Of a DNA stretch of 64,000 nucleotides, positions 1 through 14,440 are shown piece after piece (position 1 is the stretch's first letter; the number at the start of each line of letters is the position of its first letter). The DNA comes from Apostichopus japonicus (Eukaryota; Echinodermata; Holothuroidea; Aspidochirotida; Stichopodidae). The notes below the pieces were generated by a model, which had not been told where the DNA came from, did no database searches, and worked only from the letters and a program-made list of their open reading frames with translations. The translations under genes were made by a program, and so were the position numbers. The DNA lies in assembly GCF_037975245.1 (NCBI RefSeq), contig NC_092568.1, forward strand, positions 19,871,001 to 19,935,000, in the 5' to 3' direction.

Positions 1-1211
1 TGTGCCCGACCTATATATGAGAAGTAAATCTCTCTTGGGCAGAAGTGGATGACTCGACTTGTGTACATAATATATGAATCAGAAATAAGCTTATGACGTA
101 TAGTTTGATGCATTAAAATATAGAATATGAGATATACCTTCAAGCTCAAAAATGTTGTATTTGCTAGATTTGTTTTTACAGAAACACTATTGGCTTTGCT
201 TGTATTTCCTCGGTATTACGTGGTGTATGGAATGCTACGCATGTATATATATGAGAATGGAACGTATATCATTGGGAACTACAACGGTTGTCCTAATCTT
301 TTAATCATACGGTAGATATGTTGTATTTGTTTCTAAGTAACCTAAAATCAAACAAGAATGACTTTGACAGTATCATACATAAATAATATGCATGAGACAT
401 AAACGTCATGCCGAGATGAAAAATTATGTAAAATTACAAAGGAGTATATAGGAAGTGTATGAATAGTAGAAATTTCATCACACATTATATGATGTTATAT
501 ATAATGGTCATCAATAACGCAAGAACGATAGCACACAAAATCATATACACTGGAATTGGTGCCGTTTACTTTACGTTATACGCTCCATTGATCTTGTGAC
601 CTTCAACCGTTTTATTCAATATTACTACACAAATCTTTGAAGTCTTATGTCCCGTATAGATAGGCCTAACACTGTGACACACACCATATATGTTGCCAAT
701 TTGCCTTAAAAATGTCCTCATTCGTATTTAAAGAAATTATCTTTGGTATTTTTTTTTTTATTTTTTTTTAAAGTAGAACCAATTTCAATCATCAGCCTCA
801 ATTTATATGATAGAGAATTTTGCGATGAATAAACCTTCCGAATACATATAATGAAAATCATTCTTCGTTTGAGGGATATATCTTCGTTCAAAGGGGATAT
901 AGACCTGCCATTTTATTAATCTGTGATGATTAAATTCTTTATGATATTTTCGTTAATAATAAAACGCGGAGTTGACACTGAAACTTATGTCAGTATATGA
1001 GGTCATGCAGTCATAGGAAGAACTTCAATATTTGAGAGACGACATTTTATGAGACCGATCTCTATTAGAGGAAATACACGTTGATGTAAATGAAGAATAC
1101 CAATAAACAAACTCAAGCATTATATATGGCTCGATAATGTCATATTTAGACTTGTTCAAGTCGTCGCCCCTTTTGTGCGAACTTGGAACATTAAATATAA
1201 CGGTATCTCAC

Positions 1212-1252
1212 CCGATACTCATGGTTCGTACAGTAACTGCTATGAGTATCGG
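1212..1252. repeat. 41-bp hairpin made of the same terminal motif
   Basis: CCGATACTCAT at 1212-1222 pairs perfectly with ATGAGTATCGG at 1242-1252 across a 19-base loop containing GTACAGTAACTGCT. The sequence matches the outer ~25 bases of the inverted repeats at 58868 and 60027, as if two element ends were fused with nothing between. Confidence 0.65.
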
Positions 1253-1939
1253 CTGGATATCTCCTAAATGTTATAAGATTTGTGGAGGGAAAATCATAAT
1301 TATGAGCACCTCTATATCACATATAGAACAATGGTGATAATTAGTAATGCTTCCTCTGTATGACATTCGTACCATTGGAATGATCACAAGAAATAGGTGA
1401 TTATATCCGATGATTATGTGAGCCTAACCTCTGTGTCACCATCAATTGAGACACATCATGACATGACCATTTTGAACTACAGAAGTGGTTATACAACACC
1501 ACAATTAGGGTGTGAAGTCTATTGGTTTTGTATAGTTTAGGATGAGTTCGAGAAATTCATTTTCTGACGCAAAAACCGTTTTGATCTTTCAACTTCAATT
1601 ATTTTGGCATTTTGGTCTCTTATATTAATTGATATTTTTTAATACTGTAGCGAATTGGACAATAACGACCAATTAAAACTTAGTTCCTTGATCAATATGG
1701 TTGAAAATATTAGGTCAGTCGTCCCTAATAAAACTTACAAAGACCAAAAGATATACTAAAAATACCAAAATTATGTACATATTCTCCCTTTGTAAGACTT
1801 TTTGATAAAAAGATAAAACATGGGAGAGAAGCATCGTTTTAACCAAAGCGAAAATGTTCAAACTAGGGATTAAATGAATGTCCAAAAGCATAATAAAATA
1901 TTCATTTGTGTTGCTGTTAATATTAAAAGTAGAAGACCG

Positions 1940-1980
1940 ACCCCCACCCCCACCCCACCCCACCCCACCCCACCCCACCC
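1940..1980. repeat. (CCCCA)n microsatellite
   Basis: About eight CCCCA/CCCCCA units; the G-rich strand (TGGGG)n is a quadruplex candidate. Confidence 0.9.
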
Positions 1981-3152
1981 TCTTAAATAAAACGAAATGA
2001 AGAAGATAAATAATGGGTATTGCCACTTGACTAATTGAAAAATGATTGCCTATCCAAATACAAAATCATTAAAAGGGGAAAAAACGTCATTTACTTTGGA
2101 GCATTTCGTAAAAGAAAAGATTCTATGAGGATTGCTTCGTGTCATTTCTATATAATTTGGCGAAATTTTAACTGAAGAGTTTTCTTCAAGATTCTAAGTG
2201 TAGAATAAGGTGACTGCTCTGGGCATTCATTAAAAATATATGCATTAATAAAAAAAATATATGCACAATTAGGTAGACATGTGTACCAGGAATTCTACAA
2301 TGTGATAGCTCACAAAATATATATGCACGAATTTAGGTGTAGAATAAACTTGTATTTTCCTGGAGAACTTATTTTTGGATATCTTTGAGTCCCCAAAGTT
2401 TTTTTTTTTTAAACTTTGCAATATTTCAGCTCTCTTCTCAGTTTCTGTTTATCATTTTACTTATAAAATACTAAAATATGTTCAGTCTGATAATTCATCG
2501 CAAATGTTGTAAAGCATATCAAATTTTCTCCCAAAAAGATCATTGAAAATGTAACCGACGCTACATTCTGTGCTGCAACAGACGAAACATCGACAGTTAT
2601 TTGCGCCGATAGTTATTACCCCCCCCCCTTCTTTTCACTAGAAGTAAACCGTTAAAGTTGATCAATTACATTGCTTTGAAATGAACACAGAAAAGTACGG
2701 TACCTGCAAACAGGCTATAACAAACAAGGGTGAATTCCCCCCCCCCCTCCTCCCCGCCTTCTCAGAGTAAGCCCGTCCTGAAATTGATTTGGAAGCTTAA
2801 TTAGCTGTAAATAAGTTTGACCATAACTGTGTACACAGCGGTCATTCCTTACTTTGTATACAGCCGCTAATATGTATCGTTTATTTCCATATCTTCCGAC
2901 ACCCATGGTTACAGCAACGACCTCACCCGATCCCACACACCCCTCCCGCCCACCCCCACCCTAACCACACCCCACCTCTACAAACTTCATTGTCAGTAGT
3001 TTGTAAGAATGAAAGCAGAATACATGTAAGAATCAAAGTAAAGTGAAAGTGTCAAACGAATTACATGAAATGAACGTGTATCCATTGGGGAAGGGGGGGG
3101 GGGGGTGGAGGCGTCGATATACACATATGGACAGCGTATATTACATCGCTTT

Positions 3153-3290
3153 AATAATAATAATAATAATAATAATGACTGTTATTTATATAGCGCAGGT
3201 ATCCAGAGCACAAGGCAATGTTCAAATGCGCTCCCAAAACAAGTTAATCACGTGTCATCTCAGAGATAAAAAAGAAACTAGATAATGATT
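3153..3290 (+). repeat. (AAT)n plus TATATAGCGC-type dispersed repeat
   Basis: Eight AAT units are followed by GACTGTTATTTATATAGCGC and GCGCTCCCAAAAC. The same design (ATT run, TCTATAGCGCCA, GGCGCTTTAC) is at 50471-50710. This layout is common in marine invertebrate genomes. Confidence 0.6.
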
Positions 3291-6200
3291 ATACACACCA
3301 ACCAATTCCCTGCAAACCCTAGGAGGAACTTGCTACAAGATCACAAGAACAAGTTGATCGAAAATCTTTTCTAAAGAAAGGTACCTCGACTCTCACCACC
3401 AACCTAGCCCACCAACCCACCCCCACCTATCCATTCCTTTATAAACTAAAGAAGGATAAAAAAATTGAATACAAATTCCAAACCACAGTGAAATATGGAC
3501 GAGTTGATTAAACACACGTTTGCTAAAACATTGCAGTGACCTGTTAGCATTATGCATATACATAAAACAAAACGACTGTAAGAGTACAGCGAACACTTAA
3601 CATGTCTGTGCGATAAAATGAATCATTTCTATATTTTTTTTTCCAGGGTAAAGTTATTAGTATTATTATCATTCCTTTTTTTTTAATTCGTCTTCTTCTT
3701 CTTCTTAAGACCTTAATATTTTCGTTCTTGGCTGAAGAATCAGTTGATTTGCCTCTTTTTCTCTTTTCTTTCCCTTTTTCCAAAACTTTCATTCGTATCT
3801 GATGCTCTTGGCGAAAGTCATCTTAATGGAGATAATGGACAAAAGTGAGTAGTGTGAATTACACGCGCCCTTGGTTACTAACGGTTCGTTTTCTCATAAA
3901 ACCCAAGGTTTTGAATAAGAAAACCAATCCACTTATTTAATTTCCATCAGTTCCGAACGTCAGTTTTAATACAATTTCTACTGAACAATAGGGTTCAATC
4001 TTTTTGTAAAATGTTCTTATTTAGGAAGACCAAAGGAGATAGATAGAAAGAGGGAGAGAGAGAGAGAGATAAAATGGAAATGGTTACTTTCGTTCAATAT
4101 ATAATTTAAAAGATGTTTTGTTATAAAAAAAAAAGGTTCAATCAAGTCAAATTAACTTCTATGGATGTTCTCATTTTTTTTTTAAAACATTGAACCAAAA
4201 TGAAAAAGAGTAAAGAAAGGACGTCTTGATTTGAACAGTATAATATTTCCATCCTTTCAAACCATATAATAAAATTATCATTCACAATTATCAAGGTCAG
4301 GATATAGTATTTCCCTGCTTTTATGTTACTAGCCATGAAGGCTAGGGGAGGCAAGAAACTGACCACACATTTCGTCCAAATTTATCATTTTATTTCTGAA
4401 AAGGAAAAAAGGTTTCGACACTGTGGAAAATTTTCATATATATATATATATATATATATGTCGAGTAATCGGAATATAATACTACCCCCCCCCCCCCCGC
4501 TTCTCCTTTCCCCTCTCCCTTCCACGTCCACTCCCTCGCTTTCTCTCTCCCGTGACCTATATACAGTATAGTTTCTTACTTAAGTTGCCGTTTGGGGTCG
4601 ACCTGCACTATTTTAGGCCTATCTTTCAAAACTTTACAGTTTTATTGCTGGGTATAGTATCACTGTGATCAAGTCATGTAATGTTTTCACTTGTTTCTAT
4701 TGGACATCTCTCAACCTAAACATAAACAAGAGATACATGTGGATAATATTTTCTTTTGCTTAATTTGTAAACCTTTGAAGTCAACAAATTTTTTTAAACT
4801 CTGGTACGTTTTTAGGTTGAGTTCGAGAAAAGGGTATTTCATCTGTTGGTCGAGTAGATGGGTAACATCATATTGTATCGGAAGCAAATTTAACGCAAAA
4901 ACAATGCAAAATACAGCTTGTCAACACAAGTGAAGCATGCAGTTAGTATTTAGTTTTTGTCACCCGCATTCAAATCAGTTAACGGTAATAACAACATCAA
5001 CAGATCCTATTCTTATGTGCATTGAAATTGCACACGGAAGACCACGTGGGACAAACCCCGGTGTAAAACATACAATCCATTGGGCCGAATCCGGGATATA
5101 GTACAGGCGGCGAGGTGAAATCGCTGAAACCGACCCCTAAGGAGGTGAGTCTGGGGTTATCCCCCAGGAACCGGCTCTCATGAAGGTGAATTTGGGGTTA
5201 TCCCTCTCCCCCCCCCCCCAAAAAAAAAGAGAAAATTGTTAGATGTTAAAGGGTGAATTCTGGGGTATAGATTTAAATCATAAATTAGGTATATATACAA
5301 AAACAAGTTTGTGCTAGCAACTACTTTTGAATATTTGTATGAGGTGGTATTTAGCCGGGTTGGGGGGGGGGTGTAGCCCCAAACACCCCGCCTTAGATTC
5401 GTGCCTGAAATACGCTTATATATTGCAATATAATATGCGAAACAAATTAAATACTACAACAGCTATGAATTCGAATACGCGTGTTTATTCTAAACCAATC
5501 ACAAGACTTGTGTTAGCCAATATGGTCATATCATATATATGGAATAAATGCGAGCATTAAATCAGCGAATCCAGCGTCAGATGCGCAACTTTAAATATCG
5601 AAGTACATCCACATCAACCACTCCTCGGTGTTTCCCATCCGGTATATATTCCATTTTAAAAACGCGTATGTAATTCGATTTAATATGCGTATATATATTC
5701 GAACAATTGCGCGTATATGTTCCATTTTAACAAGTTCGTATATACGCGTACGTACATCCAAAGTATTACGCGTATGTAATCTCCATTTAAAAACGCGTAA
5801 ATATCTGATGTTATATGATTTATGTAGATTTCGTTTCCACAACTTTGAGTCCCCAAATTATTGAGGTTTCATGTCATACGAATAAACTGTTTCAACGAGA
5901 ATCGAGAGTAGCCGCAAGTTAGGATTGGCTGTAATTTGGGGTGACCATAATTTTGAAATGTCTTACCTGTTTGTGAGCAAAACACTTGACGATCGTGAGG
6001 CTTCAGTCTGTATATAGACAATCAGACCAGGGAAAAAAATTCAACCGATCTGGATTTCGGATCCGGGTGAAATAAAGCGTAAGTCTGTTATGCTTTATAG
6101 TATTACGTAATTGAATTGATCTTACTCTGTTGACTAAACTACGGAATAACAATTGAAATATCTCCCCCTGCGCATTCATGAAACACTAACATGACAGGAA

Positions 6201-8915
6201 AATGCAGTTACTTGCTGTGCTCATCATATTAAATTTATTGGAGCGTTAATAATACCACTTTCAACTCTGTCTGTATTTTATTATTATATTTATAGATTCT
6301 TAGTATTTTATTTTTTTTAGACATATATATCTATATAAATACATATTTTTAATGTATCTCTCTTACTTAAGCTTCTATCTGAGATCATAAGAGGTAAAAT
6401 ATAATATGTGAAATCAAACAACAGGAATGACTTTTGCTAAAAGGGTTGAATTATGCATGATTCTTCAATACCCTTGGAAACTGAAAGCGATTCAGAAGGA
6501 AAAAACAGGTCGAAACAGAACGATGATAATGATTTCATATTTCTCTCAACGTAAATATTGTCCTTATCAATTTCCATCTCATGAATCAAACCGATTCAGT
6601 GGCTTGACGAGTAAACGAGAACGATTCTGAGGACGCCGGAAACTACTATAATGATGAACTTAATCAACTGACCTTTCCTAACGCTATAAGCTTGATATTT
6701 CTTCCCTGCCGCCCCAGCCCCTGTACCTGACCTGCCCAACCCCCTCACCGACGTGAAAGAATCAAACCTACAAGGAATTGCTCGTAAAAACTTTTCCTAA
6801 TTCCCTCATCTTAGACGATTATGGCCGTGTACGTGGACTTTATTTGAACCAAATAAACTGAGAAAAAGAAGTAGAAGAAAAAATAAAGGCAGTTACATGC
6901 GGCATATATATATTCATCTGAAAATTACCAACAGTACAATATTGTCCTTCACACCCTTTCCCACTCCCCCCCCCACTCCCTCATAATTCACACACACACA
7001 ATAAAGAAAGAGTCACTCCCGCTAAACTTTGAAAATAAAATATGTCCCTAAAAACTCTCCCTTCATGAATTTGTAGTCAGTTATATGACCGTTATAACAT
7101 GGACCAAGAAAACGAAATTAATTAAAGCGCTGCAAACTAATTCATATAGAGTTTTTCTAACGGTAACGGACCATCCTTTTATCCCCTTCCCCTCCATTGC
7201 CGACCTAAATTGAAGAAGAAAAAACTGTGCCTCAAATTTAGCCAAATGTGACCATAAACATGGACTATTATATAAAATGAATAAAAAAATCCATTAAAAC
7301 GCTGCATACACTACTTGAATTCAGGACGTGAAATTGAATACAAATTGGCTGTTTAACATATTCAGGAGTGGACGTGGACGTGAAAGTATATGTTGTCAAT
7401 CAAACTAAAACAAAAATCATCTAATACTTAAAGTGACACCATCGGCAAGAAAAGTGGGTATACCTAATTTAGTTGCAGCCATTTAAAGCTTTAGCCGTTA
7501 GTCAATACATTTTGACCAAATTCTAAAGCTGGAACTGCAAGGCTCAGGGTAGTGAAATGTATTTTGTGAGTTTCTGTAGTGTAGTCTGTTATGTAATATT
7601 TGGTGTAACTTTGTTTGGCAATACTTCAAATTGTTCAGATCCAGCTGCTTATTTATTCGTCCACGTTTGAACGAAGTCCTTGCGTGATTCGCTTGTTGAA
7701 CCCTCGTGATTTTGTGTTACGTAATTAGTCCTTTTCAGTGTCCATTTGGTATACATATATTGCGCGCACACGAAAAAAAGGACTACTGGCGTTAGTTGCG
7801 TCTACTAGTATATTTTACATGCCAGATATTTAGCCATCTTAAAGTACTTGTATCTTGTGAAATGGTTAGAAAGTTTTGCTGTGTGTAATAGGGACCAGTT
7901 GAAGTGGTTTTTTGATGTTCTTGATGTTAATGGGATAAAAGAGGTATAGTGGTGCTTATACATAATAAGTTAAAATGCTTTCTTCGTGTGTGTTTGCTGG
8001 TTGACGTTTGTGCAATAGTGAAATTTGTCTAGTTTTATTTGTGCCAAAAACAAACTATATAATGACAAATTGTTGTATTAAGTACTGTAAGTATTCTATT
8101 TTTGTATTTCGATAGTTTTACGGAGCCATGGAGTCTTTGCGTCTGCGAATAGAATAAATTTGCGGTAACTCCGACTTCTGCATACTCGTCCTTATTTTCG
8201 TCTCGCCACGACCGTTACACTCAGTGTAGAGAAGAGCTAACAGCAACCAACGTATAATTGGAATCGAAATCTACCCCCACAGTTAACATGCAACGAAAAA
8301 CTTTTCACGAAGGAGGTATATTACTCTGGCCGGATATCTGTGTTATAAACACCCCCACACGCCCGCCAAACATTTCGACTTGGTCGAGCTACCGAAGATT
8401 GGCACAATGTAATTTTCCCTAACCAATCGGGTCTTTCTATATACTCATTGTATGATGATCAACATCATTGAAAAGATACGTTTTTTTAATGTTTTTCATT
8501 GTTAATTATTGGTAATCATTATTAGGATTGGCAGGTAGTGAGGCTACACATAAATAACCCATGTATTACCCTTGCATCATTATACACATGCTGCTGTTAT
8601 CTATACTATGTACCGAACAATGATCACGACTGGCCTATACCGGCCAAGATCGACCTCCTCCAAGTTGGTTGCTAAGGGTTTGAACAGACTTTGTGTGCCA
8701 TGCTTAAAAATGACGTAGTACATACTAAATCTATATAGGATTACACATTGTAGGCTATACAACGCTAACAAAACGACTTGTTTTCCAAGCTGATACCTCA
8801 CCTTGCCTAGTAAGCTATACATTCACATATACCGTACCTATTCCACTATGCTTCGATCAGAATTTGTCCATACTACTATATAAGCTCAGAATACAACTTT
8901 TCTACCCACTCTACG
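3291..8915. other. No gene seen; one LTR-like stretch
   Basis: Contains GA-rich sequence (4046-4070), a TA run (4437-4459), poly(C) runs and the ACGCGT cluster. The stretch 7600-8220 has T/G-rich sequence, AATAAA at 8153-8158 and ends CCGTTACAC, which resembles the end of a retroviral-type LTR. No matching start or target duplication was found, so no element is called. Confidence 0.6.
5475..5810. repeat. Degenerate repeat rich in ACGCGT palindromes
   Basis: Units combining CCATTTTAAAAACGCGTATG, TTCGATTTAATATGCGTATA and TACGCGTACGTAC recur irregularly, giving at least five ACGCGT sites in ~340 bases. Open frames here on both strands come from the palindromic repeat. Confidence 0.6.
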
Positions 8916-9072
<157 letters not shown>

Positions 9073-12000
9073 TACTTCGCTAAGATAACACAATATGTAC
9101 ACTATAGGGTAACGCCATTCATCCTCTACCATACTATAGTTAAAACAGAGCCTATAATGATCACACGTCAGTCTTCCACCAAGTCAAGCCTTAGGGTATC
9201 TTTGACTCAGCCTCTAGCATCACCGTTCGTGTAAGTCCACTGAGCTGCGATCACATCACATACATTCAAGCTTTAATACCGCATCTGTATTCTCAAGCTT
9301 TTGTCCTGTCTCTTTAGACTTTTATAATATTTTTATTATATTATTATATAATAATTTTCAATGAACAAAAAGAAAACATAAACTATTAAATAAAAGACAA
9401 TAAAGAAATAGAAAAATAAAAATATCTGTTGACTTAATCAGTATCAAGTTTGACATTGCTCATAGCTAATTATAGAGAGAAATATAGCAAATGTGTCCGC
9501 CGCCCATTTTCTTTTTCCCATTTCGTTTTCTTTCGTTTTACGGATTTAAAAAAAAAAAATTAGCGAATGATCACAGAACGCCATCGATGGATGTCCTTAT
9601 TTGATGTCAGTCAACTGAAGACATATTTTGTCTGATTTTATAATTTCAGACAGCTCGCGGCTTTTTCATCATGCTTGTCCACTTTTCAAAGGCAAATTGT
9701 CGAGTCCAGATTTTATTGATTTTTAATTATGCCTGATTTGCTAGCTGTGTTAGCAAGCCACTTGTTTTTTCAGGTTCTGTCAAACAGTGTAAATTGCTAA
9801 ATATGATTTTAAAGGTAAACTACATTCACCCTTAATATTTTGAAAGCGACATAATCGACCATAAATGTTTTGTTTCTATGTTAAGGCTTATTTTCTTTTC
9901 CACCGTCTTTCACAAAACGCATTTCATCAAGATATTGATTTTTCTCCCCCCTCTGTAATTATATATGTTCTAGTTCATTGTTTACGTATTTCTATTTTAC
10001 TAAACAGAACACAAGGACACTACGGGATATACTGATATGTATACAAACAGTCCGAACTGGGCAAAAGTAAAGATAAAGTTGTAATTATTCATAAATAACT
10101 GAAGTATTCATAATACGCAAATGACGTCACAACAACTTTCCTCTCTTTTCTCTTCAGAGTGTTCGAGACTAATAACAATACCCACGTGTCTTGTCGTGGT
10201 CTCGGAGAACATTCCAAAAGAGATTTTCACGCCGAAAACGTGGAAGCGATCATTGCTGTAATGATTCCTACAACATGTTCCAGTATTGCTTTGGCCGATA
10301 TTTTTCAGAAGTGGTATAATTAATCTAGGCGTCCTTGGCCCCCTCCCGACTGTCTATTTCAAATTAATATCCTATAACAAAACATGCAGTCCATTAAATT
10401 GAAGCGATGAATAAAGAAATATAAAACAGAATTTTATTTCTTTTTTCATTATTTTGATTTGTATCTGATTCACGCTATCGTGTCAAAAAGACCCGGGCGA
10501 CGTTTTGATGTTGTAAAAATATCATTGAAATAAAAGCCCTCCCCCTTCTCCCTTCCCCCTTCCCATCCCTCCTCCCCTCTCTCACTCAATCATCAGCGCC
10601 GTCCTAGCGGTAATCAAACTCATGCATTTCCATCTGAAAACGAAAAATTGATAATATCTGTAGGGACATAAATTGTGTATCTACCACATTTCCAAGTTTC
10701 TCTTTTATATTTTTTATCTTAATGAGTTGAAGTAAACTTTCGTCCTTTTTCTCCTTCTTCTCTGCAATTAAGTAACTTCTTCATCTTTCCTTTACCTGGG
10801 GCAAGATAAAGTTTTTTGTCATTTGCGAAACATTGGACGTAGGAGTTACTCATACCGTTAATGTCATGTTTTCACAGTGTCAAAATAGATTCTTGTCAAT
10901 CTTAAACAAAAATGGAAGTTTGCGCGGTGTGTCACCTGAAGCTAGCTGTTTCTGACTTGTGTTTATTTCTTTTCTTTCAAAGAACTTGAAGGAAAACAAA
11001 GTGATTTATATGTGCTAATACCAAGACTATAGTTCATACATAACTTAAGGTAAGTCGAGGAAATGCCCCGCAACCCTCCCCCCCCCCCCCAACGTCACTC
11101 TTTGATATATTCTTTACGAACAAGGGAGGCGAGAAAATATTCACTCCGCCGGCAGTTTTAATCTATAAAAAAAAAAACATTTTTCGCAGTCCGCGCCAAC
11201 ATGACCAATAAATCGCCATCCCTTCCCTCTCTTGTTATGATCGACAGTTTCTAACACAACGAAAGACAAAGTTACCGGTGGCAAGCGTGAACAATTTTAT
11301 TTTTTTTGTCCGTCTTTAACGACTAAGGCGATTTAAAACTTCCACTTATTAGTTTCAAAATGAATTAACTTTCCGTTATTAAAGTGGGAAGCGTTTTGTC
11401 GAATATAATTTAAGCCATCAATTATGGATACTAAATAGTGCAAAGAAAATAGAGTTATTAGATCTTCGAATGGCGTTCCATGCATACAGTGGGCATAGTT
11501 GGCCTAAATATGCCCATCAAAATATAGGCGGATGTGACCATTTCTTTCTAATTTCTTTTCTTGTGTGAATGTTTCATTATTTTCGATAAATAACTTTATT
11601 AGATTTTAAACACGTTATTTTGCAGAGTTTAGCAGAGATTTGAATATGCTTCAACCCCCCCCCCCCCCCCCCGCCAACCAGAATAAAAACGGGAGAAAAT
11701 CTTGTCTTATAAAGTAGCCTTTAAACGACAAAAGTGTGGGAAATTGAAGCTTTGTATTTTTTTGCAAATCACCAAGCATTTAATACAGCTTTTGTTTTGA
11801 TTGTCATTGTTATTACATATTAGTCCGTTTCGAGATCTGACTCGGTCGTTTTTACAAGGTCATTTCCCCGATTACCGATAACTGTACAATGGCAATCCTT
11901 CTCCTTCTCCGCTGATAAGTGCAATTAAAGGCAAATATTACAGCTTGTCATCATCTGTAACAATTTAAAATTTCGCCATCAGTGTCTAGTTAAATTCATT

Positions 12001-12504
12001 TGTTAGTCTCCTTTATTGGATAAAGAAATGACTATGGCGATGTATCTCTGAATAAAGCCATTTTGAAGCGGTTTTAATTATGTATAGCCCCATAGTTGGA
12101 TGATAAGCCGCTTCTCACAAGTTTAATGAATCCTGTGACGAGTTATAGTCAAAAATTAAGATTGAATGTAATAAGATGAAACTAAGACGTCTAGTCCTCC
12201 TTATTCTTTTGTGAGTGATCAAATATTTTAGTACGATTCTTTGAAAATAAATTCGTCGACCAGACACTTTCCCTAAATTGAAGTTAACCGCATAATAAAA
12301 AAGGCCGAATCAAAGGTTTTATACAAAATGGTAGCGATTCTCCGTGATTGTTTTAAGTAATGCTCAGTGACTTACCACTTAAATGAACTGGTTAGTGGTA
12401 TAAGATTCCGGTATATCTATGTGGTGTATATATGCGAAAATATTACGCAACTCCGTGTCAGGAGCAGTGGTCTGTGGCCAGGTGGTTCTGACGTAGATTT
12501 CATA

Positions 12505-12554
<50 letters not shown>

Positions 12555-12578
12555 TATATATGTACATATATGTATATG

Positions 12579-12612
<34 letters not shown>

Positions 12613-14199
12613 TATATACATACATAAGACACAATTTACATACAACCAGCGGGGACATGGGTACAATATGGCAAAAAAATAACTTTCATTGATCGGTTTT
12701 CATCAAAATAGTTGATATTGTTAAGAAATACTGCAGTATATAAGTTGTTCTGTAACATCCCACATTCAGTATATATCTTTCAAAGTTTAGAGAATAGAAT
12801 TTTGGCTATACCCTACCGGCAAAGAAAATCAAAAGTATGATTTTAAAAGTACTGCCACCCACCTGGCTCGCCTCCGCTCTTATATGTATATTATATATCT
12901 ATAGAATTTCCCTTCATTAAATTGCAAGATACATCTACATTCCAAACTGACGTAGAACAATAGAATAAGATTCTTTTGCCCCCATTTTGGAACTGCCTAC
13001 TGATGGTAACAACCTTTATCTTTAAATATACAAAACGAGAATTCCATTAAAGTTTAATGACATGATAACAATTACACGATAATGTGTTTTCAAGGACGTG
13101 AATTTCATTACCAATCATATGATATGTTGTTGAAGAAACAAATATACTAAACTAAAAAATGTATTACAAATTGTTCATCGATGTATATATGCGAGATTAA
13201 TACGTAAAAAATGCATAAACTATGTAAACTGTTGATGTCAGGAAATATTACCGAAGCATATGTTTAGGCAATAGCGGTCTTTCAAACGTAAATATTTCTT
13301 GTTATACTAATAACATATACTTGGTGTAGGTGAAGCGAATATCTGTTGCTATCAGCTGTTTTTGTATATTTTTTTTTCTGGGGGGGGGGGATTTTCCGTC
13401 CGTTTTATTATTATTACATTGCATTATTACATTAATTACAAGTATATTTTGACATTATGTTGTGTATTTAATCTCAGAGCTTAGAATTCGGTCCTCAGTC
13501 ATATCTTCCAAATCCAATCTTATGCCAAGCTCGGAAAATCCCCTTTCCCCATGGACATGGGTGTGACCCATTTTGTGTTTCAGGAAATTTTATAAAAAGA
13601 AAATATGAGGTCATCTACGATTCATTTTTTGGAAGACATTCAGTGATACACACACTGTTACTTTCTTCGTGTAGCTATAGAGCCAGATTACATCTTTGCC
13701 AGAAAATATAATTAATGAACGCGTGAATCGCAATATAAGATAATCACATTCGTATGTCATAAATTGTTAGCCTATACGTGACTTTATATACATGTCGCGG
13801 TGCTTACCAACCCGTTGCATACAACTATTACCATTAATTACCTTTTCGCGTTTCATAATATATTACTATCATTTACGTGTTTAGATGTTCCAATATGAGG
13901 ATTACCAAACATCTGTTAATTTTGACTCAGAAAATAGAAAATTGATGTTCGTTAAGAACCCATACATTGTTTACATGAATTAGATTCACGGGACACATAC
14001 GATTGACTGCGGGAGAAACAACGCTCACAACATGAACATTTGAGAATTGCGAGAGCGAAATCGTATGACGTGGCGCTCTTTGATTTTCCCTTGTACGGAA
14101 TAACACGTTCATACCTCTTGCAAATCTTTCTTCACGACATCGAGTAGAAACATGAGTGGTTGGTTGATGTATGTATGTGTGGATGTATGTATGTATTTA
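9073..14199. other. No gene seen
   Basis: AT-rich non-coding sequence with long poly(C) runs near 11080 and 11655 and a poly(G) run near 13380. No frame exceeds 100 codons outside the TA repeat. Confidence 0.7.
12508..12625. repeat. (TA)n microsatellite with TACA interruptions
   Basis: TA-rich tract of about 118 bases, directly preceded by CTGTGGCCAGGTGGTTCTGA, which resembles a tRNA-derived head. Confidence 0.93.
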
Positions 14200-14428
14200 T
14201 TTTAGATCCTCCTGCAAGCAGGAACTCGTGAAGAAGCCATCATTGGCTTATCAAAGCCGCAAGCTGACCGAAGTCAGTCTCTTAGATTCTTATATAACGT
14301 CCATGATTATGAATTGTTAATTGTCAACAACTCTGTAACTGGACGACATACATTAATCTTGGAGTAACTCGAATTAGGGACCTTATGATTGCAAGGCACC
14401 GGCGTTAACCACTGAGCTAACACTCATT
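14200..14428 (-). mobile_element. tRNA-derived SINE, family 1
   Basis: Read on the minus strand, it has a tRNA-like head with A-box TTAGCTCAGTGG (14411-14423 region) and a weakened B-box. A conserved body follows, shared with 29104-29340, and it ends at AGGAGGATCTAA before a (CATA)n tail at 14165-14199. The head abuts the large CCAT/CCGT array. Confidence 0.8.
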
Positions 14429-14440
14429 ACACTTCTTACA

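Larger units (their letters stand above)
1..3152. other. No gene seen
   Basis: AT-rich sequence with the hairpin at 1212-1252, the CCCCA repeat, and poly(C) runs at about 2620 and 2738. Short open frames lack family motifs or splice support. Confidence 0.7.
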
